A stretch of 64,000 bases of DNA from an uncultured Alkalilimnicola sp. (lineage in GTDB: Bacteria; Pseudomonadota; Gammaproteobacteria; Nitrococcales; AK92), in contig CALGAN010000024.1 in the NCBI GenBank assembly GCA_937951875.1, positions 81,592 through 145,591 of the forward strand. Reading direction: 5' to 3'. Made by a program: the position numbers and the translations under genes. Below the pieces are notes generated by a model that saw only the letters and a program-made list of their open reading frames with translations, did not search any database and was not told where the DNA came from. This document shows positions 16,869 through 24,920 of the stretch, one piece after another; within the stretch, counting starts at the first letter, position 1; the number at the start of each line of letters is the position of its first letter.

Positions 16869-17423
16869 ATGGGGCAGATCTCAGTGGCGGTCTTGGTCGG
16901 CAGCCTGCGGCAGGACTCCTACAATCGTCGGCTGGCTCGAGCGGTGGAGAAACTTGCGCCGCCGGAGTTCGTTTTCAAGCACATTCGCATCGACGATTTA
17001 CCGCTCTACAACCAGGATTTCGACGACAACTACCCGCCGGCCGCCACCCGGCTGAAACAGGAGCTGGCCGCCGCCGACGCGCTGCTGTTCGTCACGCCCG
17101 AATACAACCGCTCGGTGCCGGGGGTACTCAAGAACGCCATCGACATCGCCTCGCGGCCGTACGGCACCAATTCCTTCGCCGGCAAGCCCGGCGCGGTGAT
17201 CGGCGCTTCGATCGGTTCCATCGGCAGCGCCCTGGCCCAGCATCAGCTGCGCAACATGCTGGCCTATCTGGACGTCGCGACTCTGGGCCAGCCGGAGGTG
17301 TACATCCACTTCACCGAGGGCCTGATCGACTCCGACGGCAACATCGGCAACGACGGCACCCGGAAGTTCCTGCAAGGCTTCGTCGATCGCTACGTGGCTT
17401 GGGTGAAGCGCTTCGTCGCCTGA
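16869..17423 (+). CDS. NAD(P)H-dependent FMN reductase (ChrR/YieF-like)
   Basis: This 184-residue flavodoxin-like enzyme has an N-terminal VGSLRQDSYNRRLAR phosphate-binding loop, DLPLYNQDFDD, the FMN-binding TPEYNRSVPGVLKNAIDIASRP motif and GKPGAVIGASIGSIGSALAQHQLRNML. Close relatives reduce quinones, chromate or azo dyes using NAD(P)H and FMN and are thought to limit redox cycling. The AAGGAGG ribosome site precedes ATG 16869. A gene for an RND pump begins about 100 bases downstream on the same strand. Confidence 0.88.
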   Translation: MGQISVAVLVGSLRQDSYNRRLARAVEKLAPPEFVFKHIRIDDLPLYNQDFDDNYPPAATRLKQELAAADALLFVTPEYNRSVPGVLKNAIDIASRPYGTNSFAGKPGAVIGASIGSIGSALAQHQLRNMLAYLDVATLGQPEVYIHFTEGLIDSDGNIGNDGTRKFLQGFVDRYVAWVKRFVA

Positions 17424-17520
17424 GGCGGCGGAGCCGGCGATCGCGTCCGCAGGACTCGTTCGCCTTTGGCGATGTAAAGACGAAGAATCAACGCGATACC
17501 GCGTGTATTTCGAGGCTTGC

Positions 17521-18684
17521 GTGAACCGTACCCACTCGCCGCTACGCCTGATCGCCGCGCTGCTGATCGCCTTCGTTCTGGCGGCCTGCGAGCGCGGCGC
17601 GGAGCAGCAGGCCGGGCCCGCCGGTCCGGTGCCGGTGACGGTGGTCACCGTGCGGCCGCAGCCGGTGACCCTAACCCGCGAGCTGTCCGGTCGGACCACG
17701 GCCTACCTGGTGGCCGAAGTCCGGCCGCAGGTGAACGGCATCATCGAGCAGCGGCTGTTCGAGGAAGGCGATCTGGTGGAGGCTGGCGCGCCGCTGTATC
17801 AGCTCGACGACGATACCTATCGGGCCGAGCACGCCAGCGCGCTGGCCAACGTGCAGGCCGCCAAGGCGGCGCTGGAGGCGGCCCGTCTGACCTTGAACCG
17901 CACCTCGCGGCTGGTGGAGTCCAACGCCGTCAGCCGCCAGGAGCACGATGACGCCCGGGCGGCGTTCCTGCAGGCGCAGGCCCAGCTGCGAGTGGCGGAG
18001 GCTGCGGCGGAGACCACCCGCGTGGTGCTGAACTATGCCCGCATCACCGCGCCCATCGCCGGCTACATCGGCACCTCGCGCGTGACCCAGGGCGCGCTGG
18101 TCACCGCCAATCAGGCCGAGCCGCTCACCACCATCCAGCAGCTCGACCCGATCTACGTCGATCTCGCCATGTCCGCCAACGAGCTGCTGGAGCTGCGCAA
18201 GCAGCTGGCGGCCGGCGATGCCGATGAGGCCAAGGACGTGCCGGTGACCGTGCTGCTGCCGGACGGCAGCGAGTACCCGCACAAGGGCCGGCTCACCTTC
18301 ACCGGTGTGACCGTGGACCCGGCCACGGGCCGGCTGCTGCTGCGGGCGCTGGTCGACAACCCGGAGCGGTTATTGATGCCGGGCATGTACGTGCGTGCCC
18401 GCGTCACCCTCGCCGAGCGGCGCGATGCGCTTCTCGCGCCGCAGCGTGGCATCACCCGCGACCCCAAGGGCACGGCCATCGCCATGGTGGTGAACTCCCA
18501 AGGTGTGGTGGAGCAGCGGCAGGTGGTCACCGGCGCCACCGTGGGTGACCAGTGGGTGGTGGAGAAGGGGCTGTCCGCCGGCGATCGCCTGATCGTCGAG
18601 GGGCTGCAAAAGATCGCGCCGGGCGTGCAGGTGGAGGCGAGCGAAGCGCCCGCTGCCGAGGCGGGCGCCGGACAGGCGCGATAG
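17521..18684 (+). CDS. RND efflux periplasmic adaptor lipoprotein (AcrA/MexA type)
   Basis: This membrane-fusion protein of 387 residues is a lipoprotein (LAAC lipobox, Cys23). It has the lipoyl half-motifs (VRPQVNGIIEQRLFEEGDLVEAGAPLYQLD and YARITAPIAGYIGTSRVTQGALVTANQ), the alpha-helical hairpin between them, and the beta-barrel region LPDGSEYPHKGRLTFTGVTVDPATGRLLLRALVDNPERLLMPGMYVRARV. GTG 17521 is preferred over GTG 17503 because the signal is then compact and GAGG lies 9-13 bases before it. It bridges the inner-membrane pump (10 bases downstream) to an outer-membrane channel encoded elsewhere. Confidence 0.92.
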   Translation: MNRTHSPLRLIAALLIAFVLAACERGAEQQAGPAGPVPVTVVTVRPQPVTLTRELSGRTTAYLVAEVRPQVNGIIEQRLFEEGDLVEAGAPLYQLDDDTYRAEHASALANVQAAKAALEAARLTLNRTSRLVESNAVSRQEHDDARAAFLQAQAQLRVAEAAAETTRVVLNYARITAPIAGYIGTSRVTQGALVTANQAEPLTTIQQLDPIYVDLAMSANELLELRKQLAAGDADEAKDVPVTVLLPDGSEYPHKGRLTFTGVTVDPATGRLLLRALVDNPERLLMPGMYVRARVTLAERRDALLAPQRGITRDPKGTAIAMVVNSQGVVEQRQVVTGATVGDQWVVEKGLSAGDRLIVEGLQKIAPGVQVEASEAPAAEAGAGQAR

Positions 18685-18693
18685 GAGGGGGCG

Positions 18694-21600
18694 ATGGCGC
18701 GGTTCTTCATCGATCGCCCCGTGTTCGCCTGGGTCATCGCCATCATCATCATGCTGGCCGGCGGTCTGGCGATCTTCACCCTGCCGATCGCCCAATACCC
18801 GACCGTGGCGCCACCCACGGTCAGCATCGAGGCCACCTACCCGGGCGCTTCCGCGGCGGTGGTGGAGGACTCGGTGACCCAGGTCATCGAGCAGAACATG
18901 ACCGGGCTGGACGGTCTGCTGTACATGTCCTCCAGCAGCTCGTCGAACGGCCGCGCCGAGGTCACCCTGACCTTCGCCACCGGCACGGACCCCGACATCG
19001 CCCAGGTGCAGGTGCAGAACAAGCTACAGCTGGCCATGCCCTTGCTGCCGCAGGAGGTGCAGCAGCAGGGCATCACCGTCACCAAGGCTTCCAGCAGCTT
19101 CCTGATGGTGGTCGGCTTCGTGTCGCGCGACGGCTCGATGTCGCGCACCGACATCGCCGACTACGTCATCGCCAATCTGGCCGATCCGGTCAGCCGCATC
19201 ACCGGCGTCGGCACGGTGCAGGTGTTCGGCGCCCAGTACGCCATGCGCATCTGGCTGGATCCCTACGTGATGGAGAGCTACCGCCTGACGCCGTCCGACC
19301 TGATCGGTGCGATCCGGGCGCAGAACGCCCAGGTCACCGCTGGCCAGCTCGGCGGCACGCCAGCGGTGGAGGGGCAGGAGCTCAATGCCACCGTCAGCGC
19401 CCAGCAGCGGCTGCAGACGCCGGAGCAGTTCCGCAACATCGTGGTGCGCGCCAATCCCGACGGCTCGGTGCTGAAGTTGGGCGACGTGGCGCGAGTCGAG
19501 CTGGGCGCCGAGAACTACGATTTCATCAGCCGCTACAACGGCGAGCCGGCCATCGGCATGGCCATTTCCCTGGCCACCGGCGCCAACGCCCTGGACACCG
19601 CCGCCGCGGTGGAGGCGGCGCTGCGGGACATGAGCCGTTTCTTCCCGGAAGGGCTGGAGGTGGTCACGCCCTACGACACCACGCCGTTCGTGCGGGTTTC
19701 CATCGAAGGCGTAGTGCACACCCTGCTCGAGGCCATCGGCCTGGTGTTCCTGGTGATGTACCTGTTCCTGCAGAGCTGGCGCGCCACGCTCATTCCCACC
19801 ATCGCCGTGCCGGTGGTGCTGCTGGGCACCTTCGGCGTGCTGGCGGCGCTGGGCTTCTCGATCAACATGCTGACCATGTTCGCCATGGTGCTGGCCATCG
19901 GCTTGCTGGTGGACGACGCCATCGTGGTGGTGGAGAACGTCGAGCGCATCATGCACGAGGAAGGGCTGCCACCGAAGGAGGCGGCGCGCAAGTCCATGGA
20001 CCAGATCACCGGCGCGCTGATCGGCATCGGTCTGGTGCTGTCGGCGGTGTTCGTGCCCATGGCCTTCATGGGCGGCTCCACCGGCGTGATCTACCGACAG
20101 TTCTCGGCCACCATCGTCTCCGCCATGGCGCTGTCGGTGCTGGTGGCCATCGTGCTGACGCCAGCGCTGTGCGCCACCATGCTCAAGCCGTTGCAGCAGG
20201 GCCCCGCTCTCGAAAAGAAGGGGTTCTTCGGCTGGTTCAACCGCACCTTCGACAGCAGCAGCCGCCGCTACCGCCGGTTGGTGCGCGGCATGCTCGGCCG
20301 GCGCTGGCGCTTCATGGCGGTGTTCCTGGTGCTGGCGGTGCTGATGGGTGTGCTGTTCGTGCGCATGCCCGGCGCGTTCCTGCCGGACGAGGACCAGGGC
20401 TTTCTCATCGCCCAGGTTCAGGCTCCGGTGGGGGCGACGCAGCAGCGTACCCTGGCGTCGATCGAGAAGCTGGAGCAGCACTTCCTGGAAAACGAGAAAG
20501 AGGCGGTGGAGTCGGTGTTCAGCGTGCAGGGCTTCAGCTTCGGCGGCAGCGGCCAGAACACCGGCATTGCCTTCATCAAGCTGCGCGACTGGGCCGAGCG
20601 GGAAGCCGCCGAGCTGGGCGTGCAGGCGGTGGCGGCGCGCGCCATGGGCGCACTCGGGCAGATCCGCGACGCCATGGTGTTCGCCTTCGCGCCGCCGGCC
20701 ATCCCCGAGCTGGGCACCGCCACCGGCTTCGCTTTCTTCCTGCAGGACACCGCCGGCCAGGGGCACGAGGCGCTGATAGCGGCGCGCAATCAGCTGCTCG
20801 GCGCGGCGGCCGCCAGCCCGCTGCTGCAGAACGTCCGCCCCAACGGCCTGGACGACACGCCGCAGTTCAATCTGAAGATCGACGTCGAGAGCGCCGCCGC
20901 CCAGGGGCTGTCGATCGCCGACATCAACCAGACCCTGGGCACCGCCTGGGGCGGGCAGTACATCGACGATTTCATCGACCGCGGCCGGGTGAAGCGGGTG
21001 TACATGCAGGCCGACGCGCCGTTCCGCATGCGCCCGGAGGATTTCAACCTCTGGTCGGTGCGCAACGCCGACGGCGAGATGGTGCCGTTCTCCACCTTCG
21101 CCAGCTCCTACTGGAGCTATGGCTCGCCGCGACTGGAGCGCTACAACGGCCTGCCGGCGGTGGAAATCCAGGGCGAGGCCGCGCCCGGCATCAGCACCGG
21201 CCAGGCCATGGCCGAGATCGAGCGGCTGGCGGCGCAGCTGCCGCCGGGCTTCCGGGTCGAGTGGACCGGCTTGTCCTATCAGGAGCGCGTGGCGGGCGCC
21301 CAGGTGCCGCTGCTCTACACCCTGTCGCTGCTGATCGTGTTCCTGTGCCTGGCGGCGCTGTACGAGAGCTGGAGCATCCCCACGGCGGTGCTGCTGGTGG
21401 CGCCGCTCGGCATCCTCGGCACCGTGCTGGCCGGCACCCTGCGCGGCATGGAGCGCGACATCTACTTCCAGGTCGCCATGCTCACCACGGTCGGCCTGAG
21501 CAGCAAGAACGCCATCCTCATCGTCGAGTTCGCCAAGGCCAACCTGGAGTCGGGCATGGAGCTGATCGACGCCACCATGCAGGCGGTACGCGATCGGCTG

Positions 21601-21828
21601 CGGCCGATCGTCATGACCTCGCTGGCGTTCGGCTTCGGCGTGCTGCCGCTGGCCATCTCCAGCGGCGCCGGCTCCGGCGCGCAGAACGCCATCGGCACCG
21701 GCGTGCTCGGTGGCATGATCGTCGGCACGCTGCTGGGCATCTTCTTCATCCCGCTGTTCTTCGTCGTGGTCGAGACGCTGTTCGTGCAGCGGCGGCGGTC
21801 GAGCTCCCCGAAGGAGGAGGGCGGTTGA
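18694..21828 (+). CDS. RND multidrug efflux transporter (AcrB/MexB type, HAE1)
   Basis: This 1044-residue inner-membrane proton/drug antiporter begins MARFFIDRPVFAWVIAIIIM. The proton-relay residues are present: the double Asp in GLLVDDAIVVVENVERIM of helix 4 and the Lys in GLSSKNAILIVEFAKA of helix 10. Two large periplasmic loops carry the usual porter and docking domains (YPGASAAVVEDSVTQVIEQNM, GGQYIDDFIDRGRVKRVYMQA). It follows the adaptor gene after 10 bases that contain AGGAGGGGG. No outer-membrane TolC-type gene or TetR regulator is adjacent, so the channel is probably shared. Confidence 0.95.
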   Translation: MARFFIDRPVFAWVIAIIIMLAGGLAIFTLPIAQYPTVAPPTVSIEATYPGASAAVVEDSVTQVIEQNMTGLDGLLYMSSSSSSNGRAEVTLTFATGTDPDIAQVQVQNKLQLAMPLLPQEVQQQGITVTKASSSFLMVVGFVSRDGSMSRTDIADYVIANLADPVSRITGVGTVQVFGAQYAMRIWLDPYVMESYRLTPSDLIGAIRAQNAQVTAGQLGGTPAVEGQELNATVSAQQRLQTPEQFRNIVVRANPDGSVLKLGDVARVELGAENYDFISRYNGEPAIGMAISLATGANALDTAAAVEAALRDMSRFFPEGLEVVTPYDTTPFVRVSIEGVVHTLLEAIGLVFLVMYLFLQSWRATLIPTIAVPVVLLGTFGVLAALGFSINMLTMFAMVLAIGLLVDDAIVVVENVERIMHEEGLPPKEAARKSMDQITGALIGIGLVLSAVFVPMAFMGGSTGVIYRQFSATIVSAMALSVLVAIVLTPALCATMLKPLQQGPALEKKGFFGWFNRTFDSSSRRYRRLVRGMLGRRWRFMAVFLVLAVLMGVLFVRMPGAFLPDEDQGFLIAQVQAPVGATQQRTLASIEKLEQHFLENEKEAVESVFSVQGFSFGGSGQNTGIAFIKLRDWAEREAAELGVQAVAARAMGALGQIRDAMVFAFAPPAIPELGTATGFAFFLQDTAGQGHEALIAARNQLLGAAAASPLLQNVRPNGLDDTPQFNLKIDVESAAAQGLSIADINQTLGTAWGGQYIDDFIDRGRVKRVYMQADAPFRMRPEDFNLWSVRNADGEMVPFSTFASSYWSYGSPRLERYNGLPAVEIQGEAAPGISTGQAMAEIERLAAQLPPGFRVEWTGLSYQERVAGAQVPLLYTLSLLIVFLCLAALYESWSIPTAVLLVAPLGILGTVLAGTLRGMERDIYFQVAMLTTVGLSSKNAILIVEFAKANLESGMELIDATMQAVRDRLRPIVMTSLAFGFGVLPLAISSGAGSGAQNAIGTGVLGGMIVGTLLGIFFIPLFFVVVETLFVQRRRSSSPKEEGG

Positions 21829-21872
21829 ACCGGCTCCCATGATTCACCGGAATGGCGATCACGGGAACATTG

Positions 21873-21909
21873 ATACACGAAGGCTATCGTTTCATTGTGA
21901 CCAATCAAT
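21873..21909 (+). promoter_or_regulatory. Candidate OxyR operator upstream of ahpF
   Basis: The arrangement ATAC-N7-CTAT-N7-TTGT-N7-CAAT reproduces the spacing of the OxyR tetranucleotide motif ATAG-N7-CTAT-N7-ATAG-N7-CTAT, with 11 of 16 motif bases matching. It lies about 100 bases before the ahpF start, and a TATGTA sequence directly follows it at 21910-21915 as a possible -10 element. An OxyR with both redox cysteines is encoded at 41814-42725. Binding is inferred. Confidence 0.5.
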
Positions 21910-22008
21910 TATGTAAATTCCGGCGGGCCGGGTAGCATTAGTTCCGAAATCTCCGCCGCACCGGCGGAACCGGAATAACGATTAGCCTCTGTGGGGAGCG
22001 GACAACCC

Positions 22009-23598
22009 ATGTTAGATAGCAATCTCAAGACCCAATTGCAGGCGTATTTGGAGAAAGTCACCGAGCCGATCGAGCTGGTGGCCACGGTCGACGAGGGGGC
22101 GAAGTCCGCGGAGCTGCTGGAGCTGCTCGAGGAGATCGCCGCTCTCTCGCCGCGCATCAGCGTGCGCCGCGACGGGCAGGAGGCGCGCAAGCCCTCGTTC
22201 GCCATCCGCCGCGTGGGCAGCGACATCGAGGTGCGCTTTGCCGGGCTGCCGATGGGCCATGAGTTCACCTCGCTGGTGCTGGCGCTGCTGCAGGTCGGCG
22301 GCTACCCGCCCAAGGTCGACCCGCAGGTCGCCGAGCAGATCCGCGCCCTGCCCGGGGAGTACCGCTTCGAGACCTACTTCTCGCTCTCCTGCCAGAACTG
22401 CCCGGACGTGGTGCAGGCGCTCAACGCCATGAGCGTGCTCAACCCGCGCATTCGCCACGTGGCCATCGACGGGGCGCTGTTTCAGGAGGAGGTGGAGGCG
22501 CGCGGCATCATGGCCGTGCCCAGCGTCTACCTCAACGGCCAGCCCTTTGCCCAGGGGCGCATGAGCCTGGAGCAGCTGCTGGCCAAGCTCGACAGCGCCA
22601 GCAGCGAGCGCGCCGCCGAGCAGCTCCGCGCCAAGGCGCCGTTCGATGTGCTGGTCATCGGCGGCGGGCCGGCCGGGGCGGCGGCGGCGATCTACGCCGC
22701 GCGCAAGGGCATTCGCACCGGGGTGGCCGCCGAGCGCTTTGGCGGGCAGGTGCTCGATACGCTGGCGATCGAGAACTTCATCTCCGTGCCCTACACCGAG
22801 GGGCCGAAGCTGGCGGCCGCGCTCGAGGAGCACGTCAAGCAGTACGGCGTGGACATCATGAACGTGCAGCGCGCCAAGCGGCTGATCGGTGCTGCCGAGC
22901 CCGGCGGGCTGATCACCGTGGAGCTGGAGAGCGGCGCGGCGCTCAAGGCGCGCAGCGTCATCCTCGCCCCCGGCGCGCGCTGGCGGCAGATGAACGTGCC
23001 CGGCGAGGAGGCCTACCGCAACCGCGGCGTGGCCTACTGCCCGCACTGCGATGGGCCGCTGTTCAAGGGCAAGCGCGTGGCGGTGATCGGCGGGGGCAAC
23101 TCCGGGGTGGAGGCGGCCATCGACCTGGCGGGCATCGTCGCCCACGTCACGCTCCTGGAGTTCGACGCCAAGCTGCGCGCCGACGAGGTGCTCCAGCGCA
23201 AGCTGCGCAGCCTGCCCAACGTGACGGTGCTGACCTCGGCGCAGACCACCGAGGTGCACGGCGACGGCAGCAAGGTCACGGGGCTGACCTACAAGGACCG
23301 CCACAGCGGCGAGCTACGGCGCCTGGAGCTGGAGGGGGTGTTCGTGCAGATCGGCCTGGTGCCCAACACCGAGTGGCTGCAGGGCACGCTGGCGCTGAGC
23401 GCGCGCGGTGAGATCGAGGTCAACGCTCGCGGCGAGACCTCGCTGCCGGGGGTGTTCGCCGCCGGTGACGCCACCACCGTGCCCTACAAGCAGATCGTCA
23501 TCGCCATGGGCGAGGGCGCCAAGGCCGCGCTGAGCGCCTTCGACTACCTCATCCGCACCCCAGCCCCGGCCGAAACCGCAGAAGCCGCTACCGCCTGA
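22009..23598 (+). CDS. ahpF: Alkyl hydroperoxide reductase subunit F
   Basis: This 529-residue FAD disulfide reductase passes electrons from NADH to the peroxiredoxin AhpC. The N-terminal tandem thioredoxin-like region ends with the redox pair Cys128/Cys131 (SCQNC, CHNC in E. coli); the thioredoxin-reductase-like part has the FAD motif VIGGGPAGAAAAIYAARKG, the active-site CPHC (Cys344/Cys347), the NAD motif VIGGGNSGVEAAIDLAG and GVFAAGDATTVPYKQIVIAMGEGAKAAL. ATG 22009 is preferred to GTG 21991 and has GGGGAG 10 bases before it. The usual neighbour ahpC is absent here. A terminator follows. Confidence 0.94.
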   Translation: MLDSNLKTQLQAYLEKVTEPIELVATVDEGAKSAELLELLEEIAALSPRISVRRDGQEARKPSFAIRRVGSDIEVRFAGLPMGHEFTSLVLALLQVGGYPPKVDPQVAEQIRALPGEYRFETYFSLSCQNCPDVVQALNAMSVLNPRIRHVAIDGALFQEEVEARGIMAVPSVYLNGQPFAQGRMSLEQLLAKLDSASSERAAEQLRAKAPFDVLVIGGGPAGAAAAIYAARKGIRTGVAAERFGGQVLDTLAIENFISVPYTEGPKLAAALEEHVKQYGVDIMNVQRAKRLIGAAEPGGLITVELESGAALKARSVILAPGARWRQMNVPGEEAYRNRGVAYCPHCDGPLFKGKRVAVIGGGNSGVEAAIDLAGIVAHVTLLEFDAKLRADEVLQRKLRSLPNVTVLTSAQTTEVHGDGSKVTGLTYKDRHSGELRRLELEGVFVQIGLVPNTEWLQGTLALSARGEIEVNARGETSLPGVFAAGDATTVPYKQIVIAMGEGAKAALSAFDYLIRTPAPAETAEAATA

Positions 23599-23620
23599 GC
23601 CGCTTCGATCCCGTCCCTGC

Positions 23621-23657
23621 GACGCGGCTTCGGTAGGAAGCCGCGTCGTCTTCTTTT
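23621..23657 (+). terminator. Rho-independent terminator after ahpF
   Basis: A perfect 11-bp stem (23621-23631 with 23637-23647) and 5-base loop are followed by a T/C-rich run GTCTTCTTTTCC. It lies 22 bases after the ahpF stop and closes the leftward flank of the origin region, shielding it from head-on transcription. Confidence 0.85.
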
Positions 23658-23761
23658 CCGCTCCCTACCGACGAACTTGCCCTCGTCCGGTCCTCCCTTG
23701 CGCGCGCCCACCAGCCGCCGGATCGCACTCAGTGCGCCTGTGCGTATCCTCCGCTCAAGCC

Positions 23762-23975
23762 TGTGCATAACTTGTTACTGACCGGCGGACGACTTCGCAG
23801 CACTGATTTATCCACAGCTTGTTCCTGACTTACCCAGCGCTCGTCCACGCTGTCGTGGGCAGCGCTTTGCGTACATAACGGCTTGATCCGAATAGCCGCT
23901 CGCCGGATATCCACAAACCAAGAGCCGCTCTAATTTCTTCAACAAGTCTAAGGAATAAAAGAATTGTTCTTGTGA
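23762..23975 (+). repeat. Origin module A (diverged direct repeat)
   Basis: This module holds an inverted DnaA box at 23762, a direct box at 23808 (46 bases on), a TTGTTCCTGACTTACCCAGCG segment next to it, an 8/9 box at 23907, and GTCTAAGGAATAAAAGAA starting at 23946. The same order and spacing recur in module B, 853-854 bases downstream. Confidence 0.75.
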
Positions 23976-24614
23976 TGGCTTTGCCTGAGCGCAGCGCCGC
24001 CGCCCCCTCTCGACGCCGCTACGCCTGAATCGGCCCGCCGTACGCTCCACACAGCCGAATTCCGCGCCGTCTACAGCTGTTCGACAAACCCTGCGCACGC
24101 CGTCAGCATGATCGACGTCCACCAACGGAAAGCGATCCACAGACAAGCGCGTTCTCCTTCGGCGTGTCCCAAGACGAGACGACCAGCCTCAGCAGCTGCC
24201 CTACGTACCCCAAGACCGATTCGACACATCCGTCCGTACATCGGCAGCTGCCCACTGGCTGATACGACGCTCGTCATCCGTGCACCGGCGCCGACGCTGA
24301 GCACCGCTCACACGACTGTCCGACCGCGATCAACACCGCTAACGGACCGCGAACATCGTCTGCTTCCTTCCGAAGCGCGGCATCCCCCGATTCACAACCA
24401 GCAGAGCGACCACAAGGGCAACGCGCCAGACTTACCCAACGACAACGAACGTTCTTCATCTCGCAGACGATGTGCGTAAGTCTCTCCCCTTCCACTGCTC
24501 TTGCTGACCCATCCCGACACCGCTAGCCATACGCACACGCGGTCTGCTGCAAATCCTTTCCTGCTCACCACACGGATTCCATCGTCAGCGCTGTTCGCAA
24601 GCTCGGACTAACCC

Positions 24615-24832
24615 TGTGGATAAACTGTGCCTCGAGCGCGGGTAACTTCCTCCTGGAAACTTATCCACACGTTGTTCTTCAGTTATCCCAGCGTCGCCCG
24701 CGCCCTTATCCCCAACGAGAAACGCTCCCAACTCATTGATCCAACGGGCGACACCGATCACTCTTCACAGCCGGAACACGTCTCTACAGTCTCAACAGGG
24801 TCTAAGGAAAAAAAGAAAGGTTATTTCTATCT
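24615..24832 (+). repeat. Origin module B (diverged direct repeat)
   Basis: This module holds an inverted DnaA box at 24615, a direct box at 24661 (again 46 bases on), TTGTTCTTCAGTTATCCCAG directly after, an 8/9 box at 24706, and GTCTAAGGAAAAAAAGAA starting at 24800. The box-to-AT-element distance is 139 bases versus 138 in module A. It ends about 90 bases before the mnmG start. Confidence 0.75.
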
Positions 24833-24920
24833 CACCACCGCAAGCCCACCCTTGCCTGCCACCCTTGACTTACCTAAACTGCCGGGTCCACTTCTCCGGC
24901 AACGACCACCTGAGCAGCTC

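Larger units (their letters stand above)
23739..24840. other. oriC: Chromosomal replication origin (oriC) region
   Basis: The interval upstream of mnmG holds no credible gene but has perfect TTATnCACA DnaA boxes at 23762-23770 (minus), 23808-23816 (plus), 24615-24623 (minus) and 24661-24669 (plus), and 8/9 matches at 23907-23915 and 24706-24714. Two AT-rich elements, around 23927-23975 and 24796-24832, are candidate unwinding elements. In E. coli and relatives the origin is immediately upstream of mnmG, and parA/parB follow shortly here, so the context agrees. dnaA itself is not nearby. The 620 bases between the two box clusters are C-rich on the plus strand and otherwise featureless. Confidence 0.88.

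Noticed and set aside
19024..21840. 938-codon minus-strand frame antisense to the RND transporter gene
   Set aside because: Low-complexity His/Gln/Arg-rich translation, typical shadow of a GC-rich transporter gene.
24108..24479. 123-codon plus-strand frame in the origin spacer
   Set aside because: No ribosome site, no domain pattern, and competing frames on both strands; the C-rich composition explains the lack of stops.
24627..24920. N-terminal extension of MnmG by 98 residues
   Set aside because: It would start inside a DnaA box and run through origin module B; the GTG at 24921 gives the exact E. coli-like N-terminus and length.
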